From the NCBI GenBank assembly GCA_008932955.1, contig WBXE01000072.1:1-10648 (forward strand): a stretch of DNA of 10,648 nt. The letters run 5' to 3'. Numbering within the stretch: position 1 is the first letter of the stretch; every line of letters starts with the position of its first letter. The notes beneath the pieces were generated by a model that saw only the letters and a program-made list of their open reading frames with translations, made no database searches and was not told where the DNA came from. The stretch comes from Verrucomicrobiota bacterium (GTDB lineage: Bacteria > Verrucomicrobiota > Verrucomicrobiia > Verrucomicrobiales > Akkermansiaceae). A program made the translations under genes and the position numbers. Below are positions 1 through 7,117 of the stretch, piece after piece.

Positions 1-2355
1 GAATGCTCCAATGACGCGATCATCGGCAAGGACTTGAACGGCATCGTCACCAGCTGGAACCGAGGTGCGGAACAGATTTTCGGCTATTCGGCCGACGAGA
101 TGGTGGGCTGTTCCATCACGCGCCTGATTCCTGTAGACCAACAGGCCGAGGAGGAGCAGATTCTGGAAAAAATCCGCCATGGTCAGAGCATCGAGCGCTT
201 TGAGACCCTTCGCCAAACCAAGGACGGACGTCTGATTGATGTGGGCATCACCGTCTCTCCGGTCATGGATGCCAAGGGCACGGTCATCGGTGTGTCGAAA
301 GTGGCGCGCGACATCACTGAGCGCAAACGGGCCTCCAATTTCCTACAACTGGTGCTCAAAAGTATTCCCGACTTCGTGTTTTGGAAAGACTCCAACTCGG
401 TATTTCTGGGTTGCAACGAAGCCTTTGCCAAGGCCGCCGGCGCCAAATCCCCCGAGGAAATCATCGGCAAAACCGATTACGATATGCCTTGGAAGAAATC
501 CGAAGCCGACTTCTTTGTCGCAGGGGACCGCCGAGTCATGGAAAGCAACGTAGCGGAGTATCATATCATCGAGCCGCAACTCCAGGCCGATGGCAAACAG
601 GCTTGGCTCGAAACCTGCAAGGTGCCGTTGCGCGATGAACAGGGGCGCGTCGTCGGTCTGTTGGGCTCCTTCACCGACATCACCGAGCGCAAGCAGACAG
701 AAGAAAAATTGCTAGCAACCGTCGAGCAACTCGAGGAGACCAGCGCCCGCACGCATCGGCTTGCTGCTCAAGCGCAAATGGCCAATATCGCCAAGAGTGA
801 TTTTTTGGCCAACATCAGCCATGAAATTCGCACCCCCATGAATGGGGTTATCGGCATGAACGGCATGTTGCTGGACACCGAACTGAACCCCGAACAGCGC
901 CGCTACGCGGAAGCCGTGCGCAACAGCGGCGAAGCCATGCTCGGACTCATCAATGATATTCTGGATTTCTCCAAAATAGAGGCCAAAAAACTCGTGCTGG
1001 AGGAACTCGATTTCGACCTAGCCAGTCTGCTCGATGACTTCGCCTCCAGCCTTGCCTTGCAAGCGCATGACAAGGGGCTGGGATTGCGCTGCACCACCGA
1101 CCCGGCGGTGCCCATGCGGCTGCGGGGCGACCCCGGTCGGCTGCGCCAGATTCTATCTAACCTGGGCAGCAATTCCATCAAGTTCACCCATCACGGGCAT
1201 GTGGCCGTTCACGTTGCGGTGGATGAAATGAGTGCCGGGGACGTGTTGCTGCGCTTTGCGGTGCGCGACAGCGGCATCGGCATCCCGGCCGACAAGCTGG
1301 GCTTACTTTTTGACAAGTTCAGCCAGTTGGACGCCTCGATCACCCGCCGCTTTGGTGGCACCGGCCTTGGCTTGGCCATTTCCAAACAACTCGCCGAGTT
1401 GATGGGCGGTCAGATCGGGGTGACCAGTGAAGAGGGCAAGGGCTCGGAGTTCTGGTTCACTGCACGCCTCGGCAGACAAACCGCCACTGCGCGGATGCTG
1501 CCACGCGTCACCGTCCCACCCTCCGTCAGCGACTTGCTCGACATGTTGGGCGGGCGCAAGGGGCGCATTCTCGTCGCCGAAGACAACATCACCAATCAGC
1601 AAGTCACCCTCGCCTTGCTCAAAAAGCTCGGCCTGCGGGCCGACGCGGTGGCCAATGGAGCGGAAGCGGTGCATGCCTTGAGCGTATTGCCCTACGACCT
1701 GGTGCTCATGGATGTGCAGATGCCGGTGATGGATGGCATCGAGGCCACCCGCCAAATCCGCAGGCTGCGCGCTCCCAGCCGCAATCGTTCACTGCCCATC
1801 ATTGCCATGACCGCCTATGCGATGGGCGGTGACCGCGAGCGCTTCATCGCGGCAGGCATGAATGACTACGTTCCGAAGCCGGTATCGCCCCAAGTCCTAG
1901 CCACCACCCTGGGCAATTGGCTGCCGTCGGCGGCCGAGGCCGCCGCTGGAGTAACGGCTGTCGAGCAGGCACCGGTCGTCACTGCGCATGCTCCTGCGGC
2001 ACGGATTTTCGACCAGGACGGCTTCATGGCCCGCATGTTGGAGGATGAGGAGCAGGCTCACCATATCATCGCGTGTTTTCTCAAGGATCTGCCGCAGCAA
2101 ATTGCCACCTTGAGAGCGGCCCTGCGAGCCGATGACACGGCCGCACTGGCCGCCACCGCGCACACCATCAAGGGCTGCGCCGCCAATGTGGGCGGCGAGG
2201 CACTGCAAGCAGTCGCCCTCGCCATCGAGGAGGCGGTGCGCGACGGTAAAGCATCTGCTGTTAGCCCTCTTCTAGCTGAGCTTGAGGCCCAATTCGCCCA
2301 CCTGCGCGAATTGATGAGCCGCATCCTCAAAAGCCACTACGATCCGCCGCCGTGA
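1..2355 (+). CDS. Hybrid sensor histidine kinase, PAS-PAS-HisKA-HATPase-REC-Hpt (5' partial)
   Basis: This is a tripartite (BarA/ArcB-type) phosphorelay kinase. The frame is open from base 1 and already reads as PAS sequence (ECSNDAIIGKDLNG), so the true start lies upstream; 784 residues are visible. Counting from base 1: PAS/PAC 1 at about 1-110, PAS/PAC 2 at 113-230 (each ending in DITERK), a short coiled linker, then HisKA with the H-box NISHEIRTPMN and phospho-acceptor His274 (bases 820-822). The ATPase domain spans about 375-490, with an N-box, DSGIGIP and GGTGLGLAI intact. The receiver spans about 522-640, with acidic residues 527-528, phospho-acceptor Asp571 in LMDVQMP, Thr604 and Lys626. 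A C-terminal Hpt domain has His721 in AHTIKG. All phosphotransfer residues are present, so it should be active. No membrane segment is seen in the visible part. No output response regulator lies nearby, so its target is unknown. A repeat block begins within a few bases of the stop. Confidence 0.96.
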   Translation, partial: ECSNDAIIGKDLNGIVTSWNRGAEQIFGYSADEMVGCSITRLIPVDQQAEEEQILEKIRHGQSIERFETLRQTKDGRLIDVGITVSPVMDAKGTVIGVSKVARDITERKRASNFLQLVLKSIPDFVFWKDSNSVFLGCNEAFAKAAGAKSPEEIIGKTDYDMPWKKSEADFFVAGDRRVMESNVAEYHIIEPQLQADGKQAWLETCKVPLRDEQGRVVGLLGSFTDITERKQTEEKLLATVEQLEETSARTHRLAAQAQMANIAKSDFLANISHEIRTPMNGVIGMNGMLLDTELNPEQRRYAEAVRNSGEAMLGLINDILDFSKIEAKKLVLEELDFDLASLLDDFASSLALQAHDKGLGLRCTTDPAVPMRLRGDPGRLRQILSNLGSNSIKFTHHGHVAVHVAVDEMSAGDVLLRFAVRDSGIGIPADKLGLLFDKFSQLDASITRRFGGTGLGLAISKQLAELMGGQIGVTSEEGKGSEFWFTARLGRQTATARMLPRVTVPPSVSDLLDMLGGRKGRILVAEDNITNQQVTLALLKKLGLRADAVANGAEAVHALSVLPYDLVLMDVQMPVMDGIEATRQIRRLRAPSRNRSLPIIAMTAYAMGGDRERFIAAGMNDYVPKPVSPQVLATTLGNWLPSAAEAAAGVTAVEQAPVVTAHAPAARIFDQDGFMARMLEDEEQAHHIIACFLKDLPQQIATLRAALRADDTAALAATAHTIKGCAANVGGEALQAVALAIEEAVRDGKASAVSPLLAELEAQFAHLRELMSRILKSHYDPPP

Positions 2356-2359
2356 GCCT

Positions 2360-2460
2360 GGTCGGCGTGCGGAGCGGCGACATTCCTGGTCGGCGTGCGG
2401 AGCGGTGACATTCCTGTCGTCGTGCGGAGCGGCGACATTCCTGTCGTCGTGCGGAAGGCT
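2360..2460. repeat. 27-28-bp tandem repeat, about 3.6 copies
   Basis: Copies lie at 2360-2387 (28 bp), 2388-2415 (28 bp, one C/T change), 2416-2442 (27 bp) and a truncated fourth at 2443-2460. The shared core is GTGCGGAGCGGYGACATTCCT. The array starts four bases after the kinase stop codon. Copies 1-2 begin GGTCGGC and copies 3-4 begin GTCGTC, so the block is not one recent clean expansion. There is no sign of coding, because the unit lengths break the frame. It forms the left end of a larger non-coding block (2356-2795). Confidence 0.9.
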
Positions 2461-2461
2461 C

Positions 2462-2541
2462 GCCCATGACCAGGGCCTTCGGCACTCACTCATGGGCCAT
2501 GCTTCCGCAACCACCACAAAATGTGGTGGCTCCTCATGCCC
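2462..2541. repeat. Two adjacent inverted repeats (hairpins) inside the intergenic repeat block
   Basis: Hairpin A pairs GCCCATGA (2462-2469) with TCATGGGC (2490-2497) around a 20-base loop. Hairpin B pairs CCACCACA (2511-2518) with TGTGGTGG (2522-2529) around a 3-base AAA loop. An outer GGGC-ATG/CATGCCC pairing (2494-2501 with 2535-2541, one bulged base) could enclose B, but it competes with hairpin A for the same bases. Neither stem is followed by a T-run, so these are not standard Rho-independent terminators. They sit between the 28-bp and 15-bp arrays and look like part of one composite element. Confidence 0.7.
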
Positions 2542-2584
2542 GTGCTTCAGCATCCACCGCAGAGATTCTTTCCTTTTCAATCTT

Positions 2585-2669
2585 CCTGCCATCTCTTTTC
2601 CTGCCATCTCTTTTCCTGCCATCTCTTTTCCTGCCATCTCTTTTCCTGCCATCTCTTTTCCTGCCATCT
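2585..2669. repeat. 15-bp perfect tandem repeat, 5.7 copies
   Basis: The unit CCTGCCATCTCTTTT is repeated without a single mismatch in five full copies (2585-2599, 2600-2614, 2615-2629, 2630-2644, 2645-2659) plus 10 bases of a sixth (2660-2669). Because 15 is a multiple of three, every frame through it stays open. The minus strand would read a repeating Met-Ala-Gly-Lys-Glu. This explains the spurious overlapping reading frames here and is not evidence of a gene. Perfect identity suggests recent slippage or active homogenisation, so copy number probably varies between strains. Confidence 0.93.
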
Positions 2670-2795
2670 GCTTGAAAGACCGGAGCGGCGCGCGGCGTTT
2701 AGGGCTGTGCACGAAGGGCGATTACCTCAGCTCCGCCATTCGCCTCGCATTTTGCCCCGGTATAGCCCCTGCCACATTCTAAGAATCCACCTCCC
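2670..2795 (+). other. Leader region upstream of the DUF6288 gene
   Basis: This stretch links the 15-bp array to the ATG at 2796. I see no convincing promoter. TTGCCC (2752-2757) with CATTCT (2775-2780) at 17-bp spacing is the best pair, but it matches consensus at only about half the positions. The bases before the ATG are a C-rich run with no Shine-Dalgarno sequence. Start signals for the downstream gene are therefore not defined by sequence alone. Confidence 0.4.
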
Positions 2796-5324
2796 ATGTC
2801 CAACCCGACCTCACGCCCCAGCCCGTTTCTGCATCGCTCCTTGCTACTCGCCGCCATGGCTGCCATAGCCGCCAGCCCACTCTCGGCAGCAGCGCCCCCG
2901 GCTCTGGCGCCGCCACCGGATCTGACCACGGGGGCGACGGTGGATCGCAAGGGCACCTACAACCTGGGTGCCACCGGGATGCGCGGCTGGATCTATACTT
3001 TGCCGGTGCGGCAATTCGATTTGGAACGCCTGCAAGGGCGCACCACCCTGCCGGCTCGCCAAATCCTCGTCACCCATGTCGGCCGCGAATCGCCGGCCGA
3101 CGGGAAGATGCAAGTGGACGACGTGATTTTGGGGGTGAACGGCAAACCATTTAGCGACGACGCCCGCAAGAGTTTCGCCGCCGCGATCCAGCAAGCGGAG
3201 ACGGAAGCTAACAACGGCATCCTCAAGCTCACCCGCTGGCGTGCGGGCAAAACCTCGGAGGTGGAACTGAAGTTGCGGGTGATGGGGACCTACAGCGCCA
3301 CCGCTCCTTATGCTTGCCCAAAGTCCAAACTCATCTTCGAGGACGCCTGCAAGCTGCTCGAAAAAGAACCCCTTCACGAAAGCTGGAATGGCGCGGTCAA
3401 CGGCCTCGCTCTGCTGGCCACCGGTAATCCCACATACCTGCCGAAATTGCGCGACTTCGCCCACAGAATGGGACCGACCAGCCTCAAGCTCGAGCTGAAG
3501 GAAGGCATGAGCGTCTGGGACTGGGGCTATCGCAACCTGTTCCTCTGCGAGTATTTCCTAGCCACCGGCGACAAGGACGTGCTGCATGCCATCAGCGAAT
3601 TCACCCTCGCCCTCGCCAAAGGCCAGAGCCTCTACGGCACCATTGGTCACGGGGTTTCGGGGCTCACCGCCGATGGCAAGTTGCACGGCTCGATCCCGCC
3701 TTACGGCCCGGTCAACATGTGTGGATTGCCGGCCAACCTGTCGATTGTGTTAGGTAAGCGTTGTGGCGTGGAGGATCCCGAGGTGGATGCCGCCATGGCG
3801 CGCGCCGCCAAGTTTTTTGGCTACTTCGTGGATAAGGGTGCCATCCCTTATGGCGAACACGAGCCCTGGGCCTACCACGAAAACAATGGCAAGAATTCCA
3901 TCGCCGCGCTGATGTTTTCGCTACAGGACAACAAGCTCAAGGAAGCCCAGTACTTCGCCCAAATGGCCACCGCCGGCTTCCGCAGTCGCGAGTGCGGCCA
4001 CACCGGCCAGGGCTTCAGTTATCTGTGGAGCGCCTTAGGTGCCAACGCCGGCGGACCCGCGGCGGCCGCCGCCTTTTTCAAGGAGGCCTCCTGGCACTTT
4101 GACCTGGTGCGGCGCTGCGACGGATCGTTCACCTATGACGGCAGCGAGCAGTACGGACCCGGCAGCACCGATGATAATACTTACTACGGTCATAGTAGTT
4201 ACGATGGTCTTAGCCCGGCTGCCACCTATGTTCTGACGTATGCCATGCCCCTGAAAAAACTCTGCATCACCGGTAAGGAGTTGCAGCCGACCGCTTACCT
4301 CAGCCAGCAACAAGTCGCCGCCGCCATCGCCTCCGGCCGCTTCGATACGGACCGCAAGCACATGAGCGTGCCCGAATTGCTGACGGCGTTCGACGATTGG
4401 TCGCCTATCGTGCGCGGCTGGGCGGCCGACGAATTGGCCAACCGCCCCGAGGCAAAATCCATGGTTCCGCAACTTATCACCCTCGCCGAAGGTACGGACG
4501 TGCATGCCGCGCAAGCTGCCAGCGAGGCATTGGGCATCATCAAGGACGCCCGAGCCTTGCCGGTGCTCGTGCGCCTGCTAGCCGCCGATGACCGCTGGTT
4601 GCGCTACAAGGCGGCCCAGGCGATCAGGAAGATGGGTGCCACAGCCACCCCTGTTTTGCCAGATATCCTCAAAGCGGTGGTCGCCACCGCAGAGGCGCCC
4701 GAGCCAGTGGTGTGGGCCGATCCGATTCAATTCACCCATGGCCAATTGGCGTCGGCGTTGTTTGCTGGAGGCCTCACCGCGGCGCTCAAAACGGCCGATC
4801 CACAATGGCTCTATCCGGCGATCAAGACCGTGGCGGTCAACCCGGATGGCATGGCGCGTGCCACCCTGAGAAATTATTTCGAAACGCAGCTGACGCTTGA
4901 AGATGTGCAGGCCCTGGCTCCGGAGTTGGTGGTGGCCGTCACAACCCGTTGCCCAGCCGACACCATGTTTGGGGCGGAAATTCGCATGGGTGCCTTCAAG
5001 GCTCTGACGAAATATCACTATCAGGAAGGCATCGAGGCGGGGGCCATTTTCGCCAAAACCCAAGGCGGCCACGGCAGCCAAGTCCGCACCGGAGAAATCA
5101 TGCATGAATTGGTGAGCTATGGTGCGGCGGCCCGCAGCGCGATTCCGGCGCTCAAGGAGGTGATTAAGGCGTTCAATGACCAATGCCAGCGCAACGATTT
5201 TCCAGCTGGTGAACTCAACGAACGCCGCACCGGTGCCATCGAGGACGCCATCAAGAGCATCGAATCTGCTAGCACCCAGCCGGACTTGCGCCACATCGCC
5301 CAGCCCGCCGCAACCCAAAAGTGA
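2796..5324 (+). CDS. Exported PDZ / DUF6288 / HEAT-repeat protein
   Basis: This 842-residue protein has unknown function. Residues 1 to about 33 form a Sec-type signal peptide (basic RPSPFLHR, a Leu/Ala core, and SAAA before likely cleavage), so it should act outside the cytoplasm. A PDZ-like domain spans about 89-163 (GKMQVDDVILGVNGKPF). It is followed by the long region I recognise as DUF6288, common in Verrucomicrobia and Planctomycetes. Marker stretches are CGLPANLSIVLGKRCGV, KGAIPYGEHEPWAYHENNGK, GHTGQGFSYLWSALG and WHFDLVRRCDGSFTY. From about 533, helical HEAT-like repeats follow (VRGWAADELANRP, then the ARALPVLVRLLAADDRWLRYKAAQ region split over two units), continuing loosely to the C-terminus. 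Conserved Trp, His, Glu and Asp residues in the DUF6288 part would fit an enzyme or ligand-binding toroid, but that is inference. The ATG at 2796 is chosen because it gives a complete signal peptide; no ribosome site supports it. No operon partner is present. Confidence 0.88.
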   Translation: MSNPTSRPSPFLHRSLLLAAMAAIAASPLSAAAPPALAPPPDLTTGATVDRKGTYNLGATGMRGWIYTLPVRQFDLERLQGRTTLPARQILVTHVGRESPADGKMQVDDVILGVNGKPFSDDARKSFAAAIQQAETEANNGILKLTRWRAGKTSEVELKLRVMGTYSATAPYACPKSKLIFEDACKLLEKEPLHESWNGAVNGLALLATGNPTYLPKLRDFAHRMGPTSLKLELKEGMSVWDWGYRNLFLCEYFLATGDKDVLHAISEFTLALAKGQSLYGTIGHGVSGLTADGKLHGSIPPYGPVNMCGLPANLSIVLGKRCGVEDPEVDAAMARAAKFFGYFVDKGAIPYGEHEPWAYHENNGKNSIAALMFSLQDNKLKEAQYFAQMATAGFRSRECGHTGQGFSYLWSALGANAGGPAAAAAFFKEASWHFDLVRRCDGSFTYDGSEQYGPGSTDDNTYYGHSSYDGLSPAATYVLTYAMPLKKLCITGKELQPTAYLSQQQVAAAIASGRFDTDRKHMSVPELLTAFDDWSPIVRGWAADELANRPEAKSMVPQLITLAEGTDVHAAQAASEALGIIKDARALPVLVRLLAADDRWLRYKAAQAIRKMGATATPVLPDILKAVVATAEAPEPVVWADPIQFTHGQLASALFAGGLTAALKTADPQWLYPAIKTVAVNPDGMARATLRNYFETQLTLEDVQALAPELVVAVTTRCPADTMFGAEIRMGAFKALTKYHYQEGIEAGAIFAKTQGGHGSQVRTGEIMHELVSYGAAARSAIPALKEVIKAFNDQCQRNDFPAGELNERRTGAIEDAIKSIESASTQPDLRHIAQPAATQK

Positions 5325-5344
5325 TTTGCCGCCGGCAAGAGGGC

Positions 5345-5363
5345 CACGGGCGGCGCGCCCGTG
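5345..5363 (+). terminator. GC-rich hairpin after the DUF6288 gene
   Basis: CACGGGCG (5345-5352) pairs perfectly with CGCCCGTG (5356-5363) around a GCG loop, about 20 bases past the stop codon. It is a strong 8-bp stem but lacks a following T-run. It would work as an intrinsic terminator only weakly, or as a 3'-end stabilising stem. Confidence 0.45.
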
Positions 5364-5421
5364 TGTGAGAGCGGGTCCATGCACCATAAGCGCTAACTTA
5401 ACCCAGCGTATTAAGAAATGG

Positions 5422-5663
5422 GCAATCGGGGTGACTGCAAAAATTTTCCATTGCCTTCTTCTTGATGATTGCTGAGTGATAATTTTTTTATTTTTGATGG
5501 GTCACGTGATGACACCTCAATTACTTGAAGCAAGATTGATTGATTTCGCGGTCACCCTGTCAGCGTGAGCAGTACAATAACTGCTGCAGCGAAAGCCCAT
5601 TGACACATCAAAAAAATCAGCAACCATTAGTCGTCAATCATCAATCAAATCGGGAACGATTGC
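5422..5663. repeat. AT-richer nested inverted-repeat element
   Basis: Within the 439-bp gene-free stretch 5325-5763, four inverted pairs nest inside each other. These are GCAATCG (5422-5428) with CGATTGC (5657-5663), TTGATGATTG (5462-5471) with CAATCATCAA (5635-5644), and the T-run plus GATGGGTCA (5490-5504) with TGACACATC plus an A-run (5601-5617, one mismatch and a length difference). The fourth is TTTCGC (5544-5549) with GCGAAA (5589-5594). A central stem, AGCAGT (5568-5573) with ACTGCT (5580-5585), closes the structure. The left outer arm is about 20 bases longer than the right. Base composition is visibly more AT-rich than the flanking genes. No open frame of note is present. It could be a decayed MITE-like element or a structured RNA; I cannot tell which. 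Confidence 0.55.
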
Positions 5664-5709
5664 AGAGGGGCTGAGCGCCGCGCCCCATTAGGTGCTAAGC
5701 GACCCGTAT

Positions 5710-5724
5710 TGGGCGGGACGCCCA
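5710..5724 (-). terminator. Short GC hairpin downstream of the minus-strand pair
   Basis: TGGGCG (5710-5715) and CGCCCA (5719-5724) pair around a three-base loop, 40 bases past the stop of the minus-strand gene ending at 5764. No T-run follows on the minus strand. It is a possible weak terminator for that two-gene unit. Confidence 0.35.
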
Positions 5725-5763
5725 TTGCACCCTTCAGAATGGCCGCCGCACTGCACGTCGCGC

Positions 5764-6219
5764 TCAGTTGGGCAACCCTTCATGCCACACGCTGGCCCCA
5801 CGCCTGACCGCCCCGCTGACAATTGAGCGGCTGATCTCTGAAGCAAGGGTGACAATTTTGACGATTTTCAATTGGGGGAAACGCGCGGCTAGATAGGTCT
5901 CTGGCAGCTCATTCCATGGGTTGACGATGGCTACAATGAGAGTGTCCTGGCCATCGCGGTACAGCGGCGCAAACCCCCACCGTGTCATCACGCCAGTATC
6001 ACAACTGGCGTGCAGGCCACTCTCGCAAAATTCGGCCACCCGGGGGAAAAACGCCAAGCCGCTGAGCTTGGCCAGCGCCGCCATGAAGCTGTAGCGGCTC
6101 ACCCGCTGGGCCACCTGGTCGTGGTTGAGTTGGGCATGGGCCGAATCGTGGCGCACCAGTTCGGTCATGATGCGCCGACTGTTGTGTTCATTGAAGAGGA
6201 TGCCGTCGAAGCGAATCAT
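5764..6219 (-). CDS. Small protein with GspE/MshE N-terminal-like segment
   Basis: This 151-residue protein is probably cytoplasmic, with no signal peptide or membrane helix. Residues about 40-132 have the pattern of the type II secretion ATPase N-terminal (MshEN / T2SSE_N) domain. A helical part (SFMAALAKLSGLAFFPRVAEF) leads to a strand segment WGFAPLYRDGQDTLIVAIVNP, ending at Asn100-Pro101, then RFPQLKIVKIVTLASEI. In the family this domain binds partner proteins or cyclic-di-GMP. Here the ATPase domain that normally follows is absent: no Walker A motif is present and the protein stops soon after. Its ATG overlaps the TGA of the upstream gene (ATGA, 6216-6219), so the two are probably translationally coupled and work together. 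The domain call is from pattern recognition only. It could instead be an unrelated fold, so its role (adaptor, sensor or relic of a secretion ATPase) is open. Confidence 0.65.
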   Translation of the reverse strand: MIRFDGILFNEHNSRRIMTELVRHDSAHAQLNHDQVAQRVSRYSFMAALAKLSGLAFFPRVAEFCESGLHASCDTGVMTRWGFAPLYRDGQDTLIVAIVNPWNELPETYLAARFPQLKIVKIVTLASEISRSIVSGAVRRGASVWHEGLPN

Positions 6220-6815
6220 AATTCGAAGTGCTTGTGGGTGATCAATGTCCAGGATGGGTAGTCGAGCCGCGCAATGGTTAGAAAAGGGCGGATATCGAAG
6301 CGGCGCGAGACGAGGTCCTGGATTTTACCGGCCAGCAGGGTTGCGGCGATGGGGTTGGCGGAAGCGACGCCGATAGAACCGGTGTCTTCCGCGAAGATCA
6401 CCGGTGTTAGCAGCGCCCTGGCCAGCTTGTGGAGACGATCAAAGGATTCATAAAATGCAGTCGGCGCAATCAACCTGCCGGCAAAAGGAATTAACTGCGG
6501 ACTTGGGTGGAGAGTCGCGGCAAGACGCGCGCCCAGCGCCTCAACTGCTATTGCTAGGTCGTCCTCCCCAGCGCCGTGTAGCTCCGCAACGGCGGTTAGC
6601 AGGTCGCTGGGCTGCCCTTGCGCTTGTGCCTGGCGCACGGTGTCCATGGCATGCAGGACATCGGCGCGGCTGGCCGCGTGGGTCTGAATCAGAGCTTCGC
6701 CGGTTTGCTCGATGCAGGCTTCCACCAGTTGTTGAATGTGGGTATTGGACAAGGCTTGCGAGGAAGCTCCTGCTGCGGATGCTGCAGCAACGCCGTGCAT
6801 GGTGCATTCAATCAT
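6216..6815 (-). CDS. Hypothetical protein, coupled to the downstream MshEN-like gene
   Basis: This 199-residue protein has a function I do not recognise. The N-terminal two thirds (about 20-130) are Ala/Gln/Glu-rich and predicted helical, with no membrane segment. The C-terminal part resembles its neighbour: GSIGVASANP with Asn154-Pro155, then FDIRPFLTIARLDYPSW. This repeats the layout 'strand, VA..NP, helix, hydrophobic strand, LA/IA' seen in the product of the next gene. Both may therefore hold divergent copies of the same half domain. The start at 6815 (ATG) is preferred over a TTG at 6866 and over a second ATG at 6800. None of the three has a good Shine-Dalgarno sequence, so the N-terminus is uncertain. 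It is the first gene of a two-gene unit with a 4-base stop/start overlap. Confidence 0.7.
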   Translation of the reverse strand: MIECTMHGVAAASAAGASSQALSNTHIQQLVEACIEQTGEALIQTHAASRADVLHAMDTVRQAQAQGQPSDLLTAVAELHGAGEDDLAIAVEALGARLAATLHPSPQLIPFAGRLIAPTAFYESFDRLHKLARALLTPVIFAEDTGSIGVASANPIAATLLAGKIQDLVSRRFDIRPFLTIARLDYPSWTLITHKHFEL

Positions 6816-6903
6816 GTTCGAGGTAAATGGGTATCTGTGGAGACAGCGGATTGTCTGGTATTCCAAACACTCTTTGTGGAGGGCCGTTGTATCCGATAAT
6901 CAA

Positions 6904-6931
6904 TTGGCAGATAGTTATCCTTTGGTATATT
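6904..6931 (+). promoter_or_regulatory. Sigma70-type promoter upstream of the GYF-domain gene
   Basis: The -35 hexamer TTGGCA (6904-6909) and -10 hexamer TATATT (6926-6931) are 16 bp apart, and each matches consensus at five of six positions. They sit in a locally AT-rich patch. Transcription to the right would start near 6938, giving a leader of about 110 bases to the GTG at 7049 or 180 bases to the ATG at 7118. This is the best promoter in the window by eye. No mapped transcript is available to confirm it. Confidence 0.55.
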
Positions 6932-7117
6932 TGTCACCGCGGCGCCATGAACGCTCTGGCAGACGCCGCCATGGCCGCGAGATGTGCGGAGACGCTGAGC
7001 AAGTCGCACTCGCTGCCCAAAATGAGCGGGTGAGCGGCGGCGCGTATTGTGGATTTAACGGTTTCTTTGGTGAATTTAGCCGGCGCTGGCCGATTGGGCA
7101 GGCAGATTGGCGGTTCA

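Noticed and set aside
2360..2460. CRISPR array
   Set aside because: The 27-28-bp units are directly abutting with no spacers, and no cas gene is in the window.
2672..2703. TTGAAA / TTTAGG as a promoter for the DUF6288 gene
   Set aside because: The spacing is 20 bp, the -10 match is poor, and there is an intervening GC-rich run.
2272..2712. Minus-strand open frame with Met-Ala-Gly-Lys-Glu repeats, and two plus-strand frames through the same array
   Set aside because: These frames exist only because the 15-bp and flanking repeats contain no stops. They overlap the kinase 3' end, have no start signals and have no domain-like sequence.
4578..5387. 269-codon minus-strand frame opposite the DUF6288 gene
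   Set aside because: It is antisense to a well-supported gene. Its composition is that expected of a shadow frame in GC-rich DNA, with no recognisable motif.
5380..5400. ATAAGCGCTAACTTAA as an insertion-sequence end
   Set aside because: It vaguely recalls ends of some insertion sequences, but no transposase, matching inverted copy or target duplication is visible.
6947..7033. 28-codon plus-strand frame downstream of the promoter
   Set aside because: It has no Shine-Dalgarno sequence, no hydrophobic or toxin-like character and no recognisable similarity. It is kept only as a remark on the leader.
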